A stretch of DNA of 64,000 nt from Bradyrhizobium commune (GCF_015624505.1 NZ_CP061379.1:1798001-1862000); one strand, 5' to 3'; positions 53,770 to 62,629 are shown, counted from the stretch's first letter. Notes: generated by a model from the sequence alone, not told the origin. Program-made: numbers and translations.

Positions 53770-53904
53770 TCGTCCTTCGAGACGACCGCTGAGCGGTCTC
53801 CTCAGGATGAGGCTAACTGGCATCCGTGGCTTGCTGCAAGCATCAAGCCGCACACTCCGACCTCATCCTGAGGAGCCCGCCTCAAGCGGGCGTCTCGAAG
53901 GATG
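53770..53904. repeat. Interspersed inverted repeat, TCGTCCTTCGAGACG family, copy B
   Basis: Same orientation as copy A, 432 bases away. Over 53761-53815 it is almost identical to copy A; the loop hairpins differ slightly (ACCGCTGAGCGGT here). It lies just upstream of the GIY-YIG start. Confidence 0.9.
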
Positions 53905-53923
53905 GCCACCAATCACCAACCCA

Positions 53924-53956
53924 AACGAAAACGGCCCCAGGCTTGCCGGGGCCGTT
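53924..53956 (-). terminator. Rho-independent terminator
   Basis: AACGGCCCC and GGGGCCGTT form the stem; on the minus strand TTTTCGTTTG follows. It lies 24 bases after the stop of the L,D-transpeptidase gene. Confidence 0.85.
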
Positions 53957-53979
53957 CGCATCTCAATCCTGCTCGCGGC

Positions 53980-54696
53980 TTACCGCGTCGCGGTGCCGAG
54001 CTCCGCGCGGCGCTCGGTCATTGGCAGCACGATCACCTTGGTGCCGACGTTGACGCGGGAATAGAGGTCGGAGACGTCTTCATTGGTCAGGCGGATGCAG
54101 CCGGAGGAGACGTGCTTGCCGATGGTCTCGGGGGCGTTGGTGCCGTGGATGCGGTAGACGGTGCCGCCGAGATACATGGCGCGGGCGCCGAGCGGGTTGC
54201 CGGGGCCGCCGGCCATGTGGCGCGGCAGATAGGGCTGGCGCTGAATCATTTCCGGCGGCGGGGTCCAGTCCGGCCACTCGGCCTTCTTGGTCACCGACTG
54301 GGTGCCGGACCAGGTGAAACCGTCGCGGCCGACGCCGATGCCGTAGCGAATCGCCTGGCCGTTACCGAGCACGTAATAGAGATAGGTGTTGGGCGTATCG
54401 ATGATGACGGTGCCCGCCGGCTCGCGGGTCGCGTAGCTCACCGTCTGGCGGCGGAAGCGGGCCGGGGTCTCGACGGCGTCCTGATCCTCGGACGGCGCGG
54501 CCTGGTAAGGCGTCGCCTGATAGGGCTGGTAGGGCTGAACCGGCTGCGGCGCGGTCATCGGCGGCAGCGGCTGGAAGAACGGAAACAGCTGCACGGGCGC
54601 GGCCTTGGCCGGACCGGAGAACGCGATTGCGGTCACGGCCATTGCAGTGAAAGCAACGGCGCGCGAATACGTCTTGAACGTGTCCAGATTAAACAT
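53980..54696 (-). CDS. L,D-transpeptidase (YkuD domain)
   Basis: A 238-residue exported enzyme. It has a signal peptide (ending GPAKA), a short Pro/Gln linker and a YkuD domain with HGTNAPETIGKHVSSGCIRLTNED, giving the catalytic His and Cys and the canonical CIRL. It is the close paralog of the domain at 6940-8127: the stretch EPAGTIIVDTPNTYLYYVLGNG is shared apart from conservative changes. It cross-links peptidoglycan. The ATG at 54696 begins the signal peptide; the upstream open frame is not supported. Confidence 0.94.
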   Translation of the reverse strand: MFNLDTFKTYSRAVAFTAMAVTAIAFSGPAKAAPVQLFPFFQPLPPMTAPQPVQPYQPYQATPYQAAPSEDQDAVETPARFRRQTVSYATREPAGTVIIDTPNTYLYYVLGNGQAIRYGIGVGRDGFTWSGTQSVTKKAEWPDWTPPPEMIQRQPYLPRHMAGGPGNPLGARAMYLGGTVYRIHGTNAPETIGKHVSSGCIRLTNEDVSDLYSRVNVGTKVIVLPMTERRAELGTATR

Positions 54697-54970
54697 TTGT
54701 CGCCCCTGTTTGCGCGGTGTTTCTTGGTCACCCCGGCACCGTTTCGGTGCTCTGTTGCCTAATTCACTAACGACAAAAAGTTTCGGGACGTTTGCGCGGA
54801 AAACCGAAAACGGTTTCGTCGCGGCAAGGATTGTTTCATGACAGTTTCGTGGCCGGGTGCCGCCGTTAACGAACAAAACAGCGGGCCGACATTTATGTGA
54901 CGTCACACGCCTGAAATATCCGTGGTTGATGGTCCTCAGCCGAGAATCATCAAACTCTCGGGATTCGCCC

Positions 54971-56023
54971 ATGCGGGTATTAATCGCGACTGACGCCTGG
55001 CATCCGCAGGTTAACGGTGTGGTCCGGACGCTGACCTCGCTGGCGGCCGCCGCCAAGGCCCTCGATGTCGAGATCGACTTCGTGACGCCGGACGGCTTCC
55101 GGTCCTGGCCGCTACCGACCTATCCGGGTATTCGAATTGCGCTGCCGAGCGGCAAAGAGATCGCGCGGCGGATCGAGAAGGCGGCGCCGGAGGCCCTGCA
55201 TATTGCGACCGAAGGTCCGATCGGCTGGGCCGCGCGGGCCTATTGCCGCCGCAACCGCCTCGCCTTCACGACGTCCTACACGACGCGTTTCCCCGAATAT
55301 GTCTCGGTGCGGACCGGCATCCCTGATGCCGTCGGCTATGCCGTGCTGCGCCACTTCCACGATGCCGCCGCCATGACCATGGTGGCGACCCCGTCGCTGC
55401 GGCAGGAGCTCTCCGGGCGCGGCTTCAAGCGGCTCGGCTTCTGGGGCCGCGGCGTCAACACCGAGCTGTTCCATCCTGATTCGCCCGCCACGCTGGATCT
55501 GCCGCGGCCGATTTTCATGACCATGGGCCGCGTCGCTGTGGAGAAAAACCTCGAAGCGTTCCTCTCGCTCGATCTGCCCGGCACCAAGGTCGTCGTCGGC
55601 GACGGCCCGCAGAAGGCGGCGCTCGAGAAGAAGTATCCCAATGCCGTCTTCCTCGGCGAGAAGAAGGGTGCGGATCTCACTTCGCATCTTGCGGCTGCCG
55701 ATGTGTTCGTCTTCCCAAGCCTCACCGACACGTTCGGCGTGGTGCAGCTGGAGGCGCTCGCCTGCGGCACGCCGGTTGCGGCCTTCCCGGTGACGGGTCC
55801 GAAGGACGTCATCGCCGATCATCCGATCGGGGCGATCGATCACGATCTGCGCACGGCCTGTCTGCGCGCGCTGACCATGTCGCGCGAGACCTGCCGCAAC
55901 TTCGCGCTGGAGCGCTCCTGGGAGAACAGCGCGCGCCAGTTCGTCGGCAATCTCACCTCACTCCAGCCCAGCCGCATCCTGCGCGCCTCGCCGGTCATGG
56001 CGCGGCGGCCGGTGCGCGGCTGA
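54971..56023 (+). CDS. Glycosyltransferase family 4
   Basis: A 350-residue GT-B enzyme. MRVLIATDAWHPQVNGVVRTLTSL is the glycine-rich N-terminal start of SqdX/PimB-like transferases. MGRVAVEKNLEAFL and DVFVFPSLTDTFGVVQLEALACGTPV (the E-x7-E motif) lie in the second domain. Members of this branch glycosylate membrane lipids such as diacylglycerol or phosphatidylinositol. The genes that follow act on phospholipids, which supports a lipid acceptor. Confidence 0.9.
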   Translation: MRVLIATDAWHPQVNGVVRTLTSLAAAAKALDVEIDFVTPDGFRSWPLPTYPGIRIALPSGKEIARRIEKAAPEALHIATEGPIGWAARAYCRRNRLAFTTSYTTRFPEYVSVRTGIPDAVGYAVLRHFHDAAAMTMVATPSLRQELSGRGFKRLGFWGRGVNTELFHPDSPATLDLPRPIFMTMGRVAVEKNLEAFLSLDLPGTKVVVGDGPQKAALEKKYPNAVFLGEKKGADLTSHLAAADVFVFPSLTDTFGVVQLEALACGTPVAAFPVTGPKDVIADHPIGAIDHDLRTACLRALTMSRETCRNFALERSWENSARQFVGNLTSLQPSRILRASPVMARRPVRG

Positions 56024-56059
56024 TCCAAAAACGTTTGAACCACAGCGAGAACCTCATCG

Positions 56060-56749
56060 ATGGCTAAGATCATGAACCTTGACGACACCCAGCAGCTCGA
56101 CCTCACCCGTGGGACGGTCGAGCAGGCTTACGACCGCTGGGCGCCCGTCTACGACCTCGTGTTCGGCGGCGTGTTCGCCAAGGGCCGGGCCGCGGCGATC
56201 GCAGCCACCAACAAGATCGGCGGCCGCGTGCTCGAGGTTGGCGTCGGTACCGGCATCTCGCTGCCGATGTATGCGCCGCATCTGCGCATCTTCGGCACCG
56301 ACATTTCGGAAGCGATGCTGGACAAGGCGCGTCAGCGCGTCGCCGACGGCAATCTCAAGAACGTCGAGGGTCTCGCGGTGATGGATGCCGAGAAGCTCGA
56401 ATTCCCCGACAATTCCTTCGACGTCGTGATGGCCCAATATGTCGTTACCGCGGTACCGAACCCGGAGAAGGCGCTCGACGAATTCGCCCGCGTGCTGCGT
56501 CCGGGCGGCGAGCTGATCATCCTCACCCGCGTCAGCGCCGACGCCGGCATGCGCCGCTTCATCGAGCAGAAGCTCCAGCCGGTGGTGCGTCCGCTCGGCT
56601 TCCGCACCGCCGAGTTTGCCTGGTCGCGTTACGCCAAGTGGCTGTCCGGCGCCCATGGCATCGAGCTCGCCGAACGCCGCCTGATTCCGCCGCTCGGCCA
56701 TTTCTCGCTGGTGCGCTTCCGCAAGGTCGACGTCGCCAAGGCAGCCTGA
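56060..56749 (+). CDS. pmtA: Phosphatidylethanolamine N-methyltransferase (PmtA type)
   Basis: A 229-residue class I methyltransferase. Motif I is VLEVGVGTGISLP, motif II FGTDISEAML, and VVMAQYVVTAVPNPEKALDEFARVLRPGGELIIL is the PmtA-like part. This family methylates phosphatidylethanolamine towards phosphatidylcholine, a major rhizobial lipid. It starts 36 bases after the glycosyltransferase gene. Whether it carries out one or all three methylations is not visible. Confidence 0.86.
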   Translation: MAKIMNLDDTQQLDLTRGTVEQAYDRWAPVYDLVFGGVFAKGRAAAIAATNKIGGRVLEVGVGTGISLPMYAPHLRIFGTDISEAMLDKARQRVADGNLKNVEGLAVMDAEKLEFPDNSFDVVMAQYVVTAVPNPEKALDEFARVLRPGGELIILTRVSADAGMRRFIEQKLQPVVRPLGFRTAEFAWSRYAKWLSGAHGIELAERRLIPPLGHFSLVRFRKVDVAKAA

Positions 56750-56902
56750 GTGAGGCCGTGAGAACGGCGGCTTGGTCCGCCGCTCACGCGATCGCGTGCG
56801 TCATCGCGTCGCTGCCCATTGTCACATGACAAAATGATGATGTCACACGGCGTACATCGAATCCCTGTAAATCCCTTACCCGAAAGCCTTTTGGGGGAAA
56901 GC

Positions 56903-57562
56903 ATGATCAAGAATTACCTCGAGCAGCTGCGGATTCAGCGCTGGGACGACCATCGCTACTATCACCACAGCCGCATCAATCAGAGCCTGCACTTCGTCAG
57001 CGCGATGAGCTTCCTTTTCGCCTATGTCTGGCTGTTCGTCGATCCCGCGATCTCGGCGCTGGTCGGCTGGCTGGTCTCGATGACCTCGCGCCAGGCCGGT
57101 CACTTCTTCTTCGAGCCGCATGATTACGACCACATCAACCAGGCCACCCACGAGTACAAGGAAGACATCAAGGTCGGCTACAACCTTCAGCGCAAGGTGG
57201 TGCTGATGGTGATCTGGGCTCTCTCGCCGCTGGTGCTGGTCGTCGATCCGACGCTGTTCGGCCTGTTCACGCCCTGGGCTTCCGCAGCCGACTTCATGCG
57301 GCAGGTGGCCAAGATCTGGCTCGTGATCGGCGGCGGCGGTCTGCTGTTCCGCACCGTGCACCTGTTCTTCATCCGCGACGTTGAGACCGGCCTGGTCTGG
57401 ATGACCAAGATCCTCACCGACCCGTTCCATGACCTGATGCTTTATCGCAATGCGCCGATGGCGCTGATGCGCGGCGAGCTGATGGATCCCGGCCTGCACC
57501 TCAACCCCGAGCACACGCTGGGCTTGATCTCCGAGCCCGTGCTCGAAGAGCAGCACGCCTGA
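56903..57562 (+). CDS. Multi-pass membrane protein, distantly Mpo1/DUF962-like
   Basis: A 219-residue protein with four hydrophobic segments. RYYHHSRINQSLHFVSAMSFLF then TSRQAGHFFFEPHDYDHINQATHEY hold several His residues in the pattern of DUF962/Mpo1, Fe-dependent enzymes that oxidise 2-hydroxy fatty acids. The match is weak and by eye. GGGGG lies about six bases before the ATG at 56903. The place between pmtA and psd would suit a lipid enzyme. Otherwise it is a hypothetical protein. Confidence 0.7.
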   Translation: MIKNYLEQLRIQRWDDHRYYHHSRINQSLHFVSAMSFLFAYVWLFVDPAISALVGWLVSMTSRQAGHFFFEPHDYDHINQATHEYKEDIKVGYNLQRKVVLMVIWALSPLVLVVDPTLFGLFTPWASAADFMRQVAKIWLVIGGGGLLFRTVHLFFIRDVETGLVWMTKILTDPFHDLMLYRNAPMALMRGELMDPGLHLNPEHTLGLISEPVLEEQHA

Positions 57563-57653
57563 GCGCGCCGCTCTCACATAACATTCCGATGTCTGATGGT
57601 TACGTCATGCCCGGCCTTGTGCCGGGCATCCACGTCTTGAGGGATGTCTCTTC

Positions 57654-57815
57654 GCCTCTCCCCGCGTGCGGGGAGAGGCCGGCGCGCGCAGCGCGACGGG
57701 TGAGGGGGAGTCTCCGCGGGGGTGTTGCTTGCAATATGCCTGCCAACGCTCACCGCGCCCGCGGAGACTCCCCCTCACCCCGACCCTCTCCCCGCAAGCG
57801 GGGCGAGGGAGAGGA
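57654..57815. repeat. Interspersed repeat, CCTCTCCCCGC/GCGGGGAGAGG family
   Basis: Hairpins CCTCTCCCCGCGTGCGGGGAGAGG and CCTCTCCCCGCAAGCGGGGCGAGG bracket an outer pair GGGGGAGTCTCCGCGGG / CCCGCGGAGACTCCCCC. A GCCCGGCCTTGTGCCGGGC hairpin precedes it at 57609. The gap 57563-57849 has no gene. Confidence 0.85.
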
Positions 57816-57849
57816 GAGGGCGGTGCTCGAGGCGAAGAATGGTGAAGCC

Positions 57850-59514
57850 TCAGCGCCCAAAGCGCTTGGCCAGCATCTCTTTCAAGATCTGCCGCTTGAT
57901 GTTCTTGTTGGTGAGCGCGCCGTCGTGCCACCAGAAGCCGTCGGCCTTCATCCTCTCGGCGGCGCGGACGAAGCGCTCGGCGACCTCGGTGAAGTCGGCA
58001 TCGGTGTAGTTGAGGCTGAAGATCAGCCGGCCGGTGCCGACCCAGCTCAGCGACAGGCCCTCGGCGCGCAGGTAATATTGCAGCATCCAGTTGTAGCGGG
58101 ACGGGGTGGTGTATTTCACAGTCCAGATCGACGACAGATTGGCGAACTGCACCGGCAGCTTGGCGTCGGTCATCATCTGGTTGAGCTTTTGCGCGCGGCC
58201 GTTCCAGGTCGCCTCCAGCCCGTCATAGATGGCGCGGAAGTTCGGGCTCGCGAGCCGGCTCAGGAACTCGTCCATCGCCGTCATGACGTAGGGATGCGAG
58301 TTGAAGGTGCCGCGGGCGAAGCAGATGTCGGCGGGGCGATCGTCGCGGAAGCGGCGCATCAGTTCGCGTTTGCCGCAGACCACGCCGACCGGCAGGCCGC
58401 CGGCGAGGCTCTTGCCGTAGGTCACCATGTCGGCCTTGACGCCAAAATATTCCTGGGCACCGCCGGCGGCGAGACGGAAGCCGACGAAGACCTCGTCGAA
58501 GATCAGCACGATGCCGCGCTCGGTGCAGACCTCACGCAGCTGCTTCAGCCATTCCGTGTACGCCGCGCGGTCGAAATTGCCGCCGCGGGACGAGTCGACC
58601 AGCGAGGAATCGCCGGGCGCGTTGGCATTCGGATGCAGGCCCTGCAGCGGGTTGACCAGCACGCAGGCGATGTCCTTGCGCGTGCGCAGAACGTGCAGCG
58701 TCTTCTCAGACATCTCGGCGAGGGTGTAGGTCTCGTGCGCGGCGATCGGATTGCCGACGCCGGGCTGCACGTCGCCCCACCAGCCGTGATAGGCGCCGGC
58801 GAAACGAACGAGATGGGTGCGCTTGGTGTGGTAACGCGCGAGCCGCACCGCCTGCATTACGGCTTCGGTGCCGGACATGTGGAACGAGACCTCGTCGAGG
58901 CCCGAGATCTGGCAGAGCCGCTGCACGTTCTCGAGGATGACGGGATGGTAGGGGCCGAGCACCGGTCCGAGAGCATGCGCCCGCTTCTCGGAGCCCTCGA
59001 TGCATTCCTTGTAGAAGTCGTTACCGAAGATGTTGACGCCGTAGGAGCCGGTGAGGTCGTAGGAGGTGTTGCCGTCGACGTCCGTGACGGTGACGCCGCT
59101 GGACGATTCCATGAAGGTCGAGGTGCCCAGATGCTCGCGGACGAGACGCGAGAACTGGAACGGCACGCGGTAGCTCTCGGTGAAGTTCAGGTCGGAGATC
59201 GTCTCCGCCGCTTCCCTGGTCATCGCGCGGCCCTTGGGGTAGCGATCGGCGTAGAGGCGCGCGAGGCGGAAGAAGGCGTCCTTGCGTTGCATCACCACAT
59301 TCGCCGGCGCACCGTCGCAGCCGAAATACGCATCGCCCTCGAACTCGTAGAACGGCAGCAGCCGCGCCACCCGCCGCGACATCTTGGAGTGCCCGGCGAG
59401 CGAGCGGTGTTTGGCGCGGGAGAGCGCGACGCGCGCCTTGAGCTTCGGGAAGACGGCGGCAGCGGACGCTGCGGCGGCCACGGAAAATGAGAGAATCGGG
59501 AGTGTCGTTTCCAT
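57850..59514 (-). CDS. Class III aminotransferase with N-terminal extension
   Basis: A 554-residue PLP enzyme of the class III (glutamate-1-semialdehyde aminomutase-like) branch. The Schiff-base Lys is in VTYGKSLAGGLPVG, the PLP-holding Asp in LIFDEVFVGFR and SFHMSGTEAVMQAVRLAR precedes it. About 120 extra residues stand before the domain, beginning METTLPILSFSVAAAASAAAVF, a hydrophobic stretch that could be a membrane anchor. Substrate unknown. It diverges from psd with 35 bases between the starts. Confidence 0.87.
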   Translation of the reverse strand: METTLPILSFSVAAAASAAAVFPKLKARVALSRAKHRSLAGHSKMSRRVARLLPFYEFEGDAYFGCDGAPANVVMQRKDAFFRLARLYADRYPKGRAMTREAAETISDLNFTESYRVPFQFSRLVREHLGTSTFMESSSGVTVTDVDGNTSYDLTGSYGVNIFGNDFYKECIEGSEKRAHALGPVLGPYHPVILENVQRLCQISGLDEVSFHMSGTEAVMQAVRLARYHTKRTHLVRFAGAYHGWWGDVQPGVGNPIAAHETYTLAEMSEKTLHVLRTRKDIACVLVNPLQGLHPNANAPGDSSLVDSSRGGNFDRAAYTEWLKQLREVCTERGIVLIFDEVFVGFRLAAGGAQEYFGVKADMVTYGKSLAGGLPVGVVCGKRELMRRFRDDRPADICFARGTFNSHPYVMTAMDEFLSRLASPNFRAIYDGLEATWNGRAQKLNQMMTDAKLPVQFANLSSIWTVKYTTPSRYNWMLQYYLRAEGLSLSWVGTGRLIFSLNYTDADFTEVAERFVRAAERMKADGFWWHDGALTNKNIKRQILKEMLAKRFGR

Positions 59515-59549
59515 GACAACAAGCGCTAACCGGACCAGCTGACAGATTC

Positions 59550-60413
59550 ATGACAGTCAAAGCCCTCATCGCCTCTTTCACCCAGCAGGAAGACCTCAAC
59601 TTCCTGTTGACCAACCGCATCCCCCGCGCGGCCGTGACCCGCTTCATGGGCTGGTTCTCCAAGATCGAGAATCCGCTGGTGCGGGATGGCTCGATCGCCC
59701 TGTGGAGGCTGTTCTCCGACCTCGATCTGTCGGAGGCGCGGAAAACCCATTTCGAGAGCCTGCACGACTGCTTTACCCGCGAGCTGAAGCCCGGCCTGCG
59801 GCCCTTTGATCCCGACCCTTCCGTCGTCGCCAGCCCCTCGGACGGCATCGTCGGCGCCCATGGCCGGATTGCCGATACCGAGCTGTTCCAGGTCAAGGGT
59901 GCGCCCTATTCGCTGCTCGATCTCTTGGGCGATTCCGCCCTGGTCGACCAGCATCGCAACGGAAGCTTCGTCACGCTGCGGCTGACGTCGAGCATGTATC
60001 ACCGCTTTCATGCGCCCTGTGATGCGCATATCGAGCGTGTCACGCTGATCCATGGCGACGTCTGGAACGTCAACCCGATCGCGCTGAAACGGGTCGAGCG
60101 GCTGTTCTGCAAGAATGAGCGCGCGGTGATCCGCACGCATTTGTCGACCGGCGAGGCGGTGACGCTGGTGCCGGTCGCTGCGATCCTGGTCGCAAGCATC
60201 CGTCTGCACTTCCTCGACATGGTGCTGAACGCGCAGACCTGCGGCCCGGTCAATTTTCCCTGCGATGTCAACGTGACCAAGGGCGAGGAGCTTGGCTGGT
60301 TCGAGCATGGCTCGACCATTATCATCCTCGCACCCGGCGATTTCACCTTCTGCGACGGCATTGCCGAAGGCATGCGCATCCGCGCCGGTCAAGCACTGCT
60401 GCAAAAAAACTAG
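59550..60413 (+). CDS. psd: Phosphatidylserine decarboxylase (or archaetidylserine decarboxylase) family protein
   Basis: A 287-residue pyruvoyl enzyme of the proenzyme type. YHRFHAPCDAHIERVTLIHGDVWNVNP is the His-containing active block. GELGWFEHGSTIIILAPG has the GST self-cleavage motif; the chain is cut before the Ser to give the pyruvoyl group. PSDGIVGAHGRI gives the Asp of the triad. It forms phosphatidylethanolamine, the substrate of PmtA encoded nearby. The substrate could also be another phosphoserine lipid. Confidence 0.9.
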   Translation: MTVKALIASFTQQEDLNFLLTNRIPRAAVTRFMGWFSKIENPLVRDGSIALWRLFSDLDLSEARKTHFESLHDCFTRELKPGLRPFDPDPSVVASPSDGIVGAHGRIADTELFQVKGAPYSLLDLLGDSALVDQHRNGSFVTLRLTSSMYHRFHAPCDAHIERVTLIHGDVWNVNPIALKRVERLFCKNERAVIRTHLSTGEAVTLVPVAAILVASIRLHFLDMVLNAQTCGPVNFPCDVNVTKGEELGWFEHGSTIIILAPGDFTFCDGIAEGMRIRAGQALLQKN

Positions 60414-60480
60414 CCTTCAATCTGCCGTTTCGGCCGCCTATATCGTCCGCGGGGACGAATCGATCGACACGGGTTTGGTG

Positions 60481-61050
60481 ATGGCGCGGGCGCCGGTAAT
60501 GGCGGCGGGTGGTATTGTGCTGCGGCGTGGCGACACGCCGCTGGTTGCAATCGTGCGCCAGCGCAAGCGCAATGAATGGGTCCTGCCCAAGGGCAAGCTC
60601 GACGACGGCGAGACGCCGAAGGAAGCCGCCCATCGCGAGGTGCTGGAGGAGACCGGCCACGACGTCGCCATCCACGAATTTCTGGGCACGATCGCCTACC
60701 AGTCCGGCGGCCGCTCCAAGATCGTGCATTTCTGGCGGATGGAGGCCGAGGGCGGCCCGGTTCGCAAGCTGATGAACGACATCAAGGCGGTGGACTGGGT
60801 GCCGCTGGAGGACGCGATCGCGCGACTGTCGCGCGAATATGAGCGCGCCTTCCTCACCCAGATCGGCCCGGTCGCCATTGCAGCCTCAGGTCTAGCGTCT
60901 TCGCCCGCGCCCGAGCCGACCCCGCCGCTCGCTGCCGACGACATCGACGCCGCCTTGCAGACGTTGACCCCTGCCGAAGCCGCCTCCGTCGACGAACTGC
61001 ACCACGGCCTGCTGCAAAAGGTGAGGGCGTGGCTCCGCGGCGAGGCGTGA
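60481..61050 (+). CDS. Nudix hydrolase
   Basis: A 189-residue protein. The Nudix box is GKLDDGETPKEAAHREVLEETG, with the full Gx5Ex7REUxEExG pattern. The N-terminus MARAPVMAAGGIVLRRGDTPLVAIVRQRKRNEWVLPKG matches diadenosine polyphosphate/MutT-like members. The last 60 residues are an Ala/Pro-rich and helical extension. The substrate is unknown. The ATG at 60481 could be preceded by in-frame GTG or TTG starts; it is 67 bases after psd. Confidence 0.9.
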   Translation: MARAPVMAAGGIVLRRGDTPLVAIVRQRKRNEWVLPKGKLDDGETPKEAAHREVLEETGHDVAIHEFLGTIAYQSGGRSKIVHFWRMEAEGGPVRKLMNDIKAVDWVPLEDAIARLSREYERAFLTQIGPVAIAASGLASSPAPEPTPPLAADDIDAALQTLTPAEAASVDELHHGLLQKVRAWLRGEA

Positions 61051-61117
61051 GGTCTCTTCACCCTTGGTGAATATTCGCGCGTGGGCCTGGTCGGGTTAGC
61101 GTCAGCTGCCTCCAAAT

Positions 61118-61181
61118 CGTCATTGCGAGAGAATCTTTCCGCGGAGGGACTCTGGATTGCTTCGCTGCGCTCGCAATGACG
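61118..61181. repeat. Interspersed inverted repeat, CGTCATTGCGAG family
   Basis: CGTCATTGCGAG and CTCGCAATGACG arms. It is shorter than the other copies and lacks the left inner arm. Confidence 0.8.
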
Positions 61182-61228
61182 GAGAGGAGACGGCGGATCG
61201 AGCCTCTCTTGCAGAATTTTCGCAGAAG

Positions 61229-62629
61229 CTACCGCCTCTTCTTCTCTTTCGGAGCCAGCGCGGGTTTGCGCGCCGCGGCGGGGCGCTGTGCACCTGGCAG
61301 GCGCTGCTGCAAGCCGGGTTGACGCTGCACGCCGCCTTGTTGCGGCTGGACCGCTGGTTGCGCGCCGGGCTGTCCGGGCTGCAATCCCGTGCGCGGCGTT
61401 TGCGGCGTGGCGCCTTGTTGCGTCGGTGATGCGCCGCCGGGCTGCGTGCCTTGTCCGGTGCGCGGCTGGCCGGCCGGCTGTCCGGGACCCTGACCTTGTT
61501 GCTGCCCCTGGCCCGCGCGCGGCGTGCCCGGTTGCACAGCGCCGCCTTGTCCCTGCCGCTGCGGCGTCTGCGTGCCGGGTTGCGTTCCCTGGCGGTTCGG
61601 TGTTCCCGGCTGCTGCTGCTGACCCGGACGGTTGTTCTGACCCGGCTGGCCGTTCGGCCGCTGCGGCTGTTGTTGGCCCGGCGCGGTGTTCGGCCGCAAT
61701 TGTTGCTGTTGCGGCGGCTGCGCCGGCCGCGGAATACGGCTGATAGCCGCCGGGTTGGCGCGGCGGAAGTCGCGCTGCTCGGTGACGATCTGCCGGCCCG
61801 AGGTCTGAGCTGCGTGCACCTGGCTGACGAAGCCGCGGTCGCGCGCAAGCTGCTGCGGCGGGATCGTGATCGGCACCGCGGCGAAGCGCATGCCAGCGGG
61901 GCCACCAGTACCCGGACGAATCGCAAAGCCGCTCGATCCTTGCGTCAGCGCGCCGAGACGTACGCCACTGGTGCGGTCGTTGACGTCGATATGCCCGACC
62001 CGGCCATCGGCGTCGGGATAGAGCTTGATGTTGACGTTGTTCGCAGTGTTCGCGGTCAGATTCTCGGGCACGTCGACGACGCCGGTGGTGCCGCGGATGC
62101 CGAGCGTCGCGGTTGGCGTTGCGATCTTCATGTCGCCGGTCTTTGCTACCGCCGCCGCAACGAAGGCGACCGTACCCTTGCCGATGTCGAAGATCGCGGA
62201 ATTCTGCTTGCCGCCGTCCTCGTATACGTAATTGTCGATCGTGATCCTGGCGCTGGCCGAGAGATTGAACGTGGTCGCGTCGTTGAAGGTGATGCCGAGC
62301 GAGGAGTTCGACGAGGTCCGCACGACATCGTTGAGATAGATGTCGTCGCGCACCTTCAGCGGATATGAATTCTTGTCGCGGATCACGGTCGCAATTCCCG
62401 TCACCGTCGCGACGTTGCCGATCGGTTCGACAGCGGTGGATTGCGCGTCCGTTGCCGGCGTCGGTGTGGCAGCCGGCGCCGGCGAGGCCGCAGGCGCCGG
62501 GTGTGCTTGCGGCTGCGCCTGCGCAAGCTCGATCGCCTCAGAGGCGCACGCATCCCTTGAGCCTGCCAGCGGCAGCGCCAGCAGCGGCAAAGCAAGCACG
62601 ACGCGGCGCCAAGCCACTATCAAAGCCAC
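61229..62629 (-). CDS. FecR domain exported protein with Pro/Gln/Gly-rich tail
   Basis: A 466-residue exported protein from a GTG start. The signal peptide ends about residue 29 (SRDACA). Residues 70-180 form a FecR-like domain: VTGIATVIRDKNSYPLKVRDDIYLNDVVRTSSNSSLGITFNDATTFNLSASARITIDNYVYE, then GTVAFVAA and TPTATLGIRGTTGVVDV. The last 170 residues are low complexity (PGQQQQPGTPNRQG type). Such stand-alone FecR proteins are envelope proteins of uncertain role, sometimes in polysaccharide or metal sensing. The basic end (APKEKKRR) is typical of this family. Confidence 0.85.
   Translation of the reverse strand: MALIVAWRRVVLALPLLALPLAGSRDACASEAIELAQAQPQAHPAPAASPAPAATPTPATDAQSTAVEPIGNVATVTGIATVIRDKNSYPLKVRDDIYLNDVVRTSSNSSLGITFNDATTFNLSASARITIDNYVYEDGGKQNSAIFDIGKGTVAFVAAAVAKTGDMKIATPTATLGIRGTTGVVDVPENLTANTANNVNIKLYPDADGRVGHIDVNDRTSGVRLGALTQGSSGFAIRPGTGGPAGMRFAAVPITIPPQQLARDRGFVSQVHAAQTSGRQIVTEQRDFRRANPAAISRIPRPAQPPQQQQLRPNTAPGQQQPQRPNGQPGQNNRPGQQQQPGTPNRQGTQPGTQTPQRQGQGGAVQPGTPRAGQGQQQGQGPGQPAGQPRTGQGTQPGGASPTQQGATPQTPRTGLQPGQPGAQPAVQPQQGGVQRQPGLQQRLPGAQRPAAARKPALAPKEKKRR

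Noticed and set aside
57589..59490. 633-codon plus-strand frame
   Set aside because: It starts inside a repeat and continues antisense to the class III aminotransferase, which has intact motifs.
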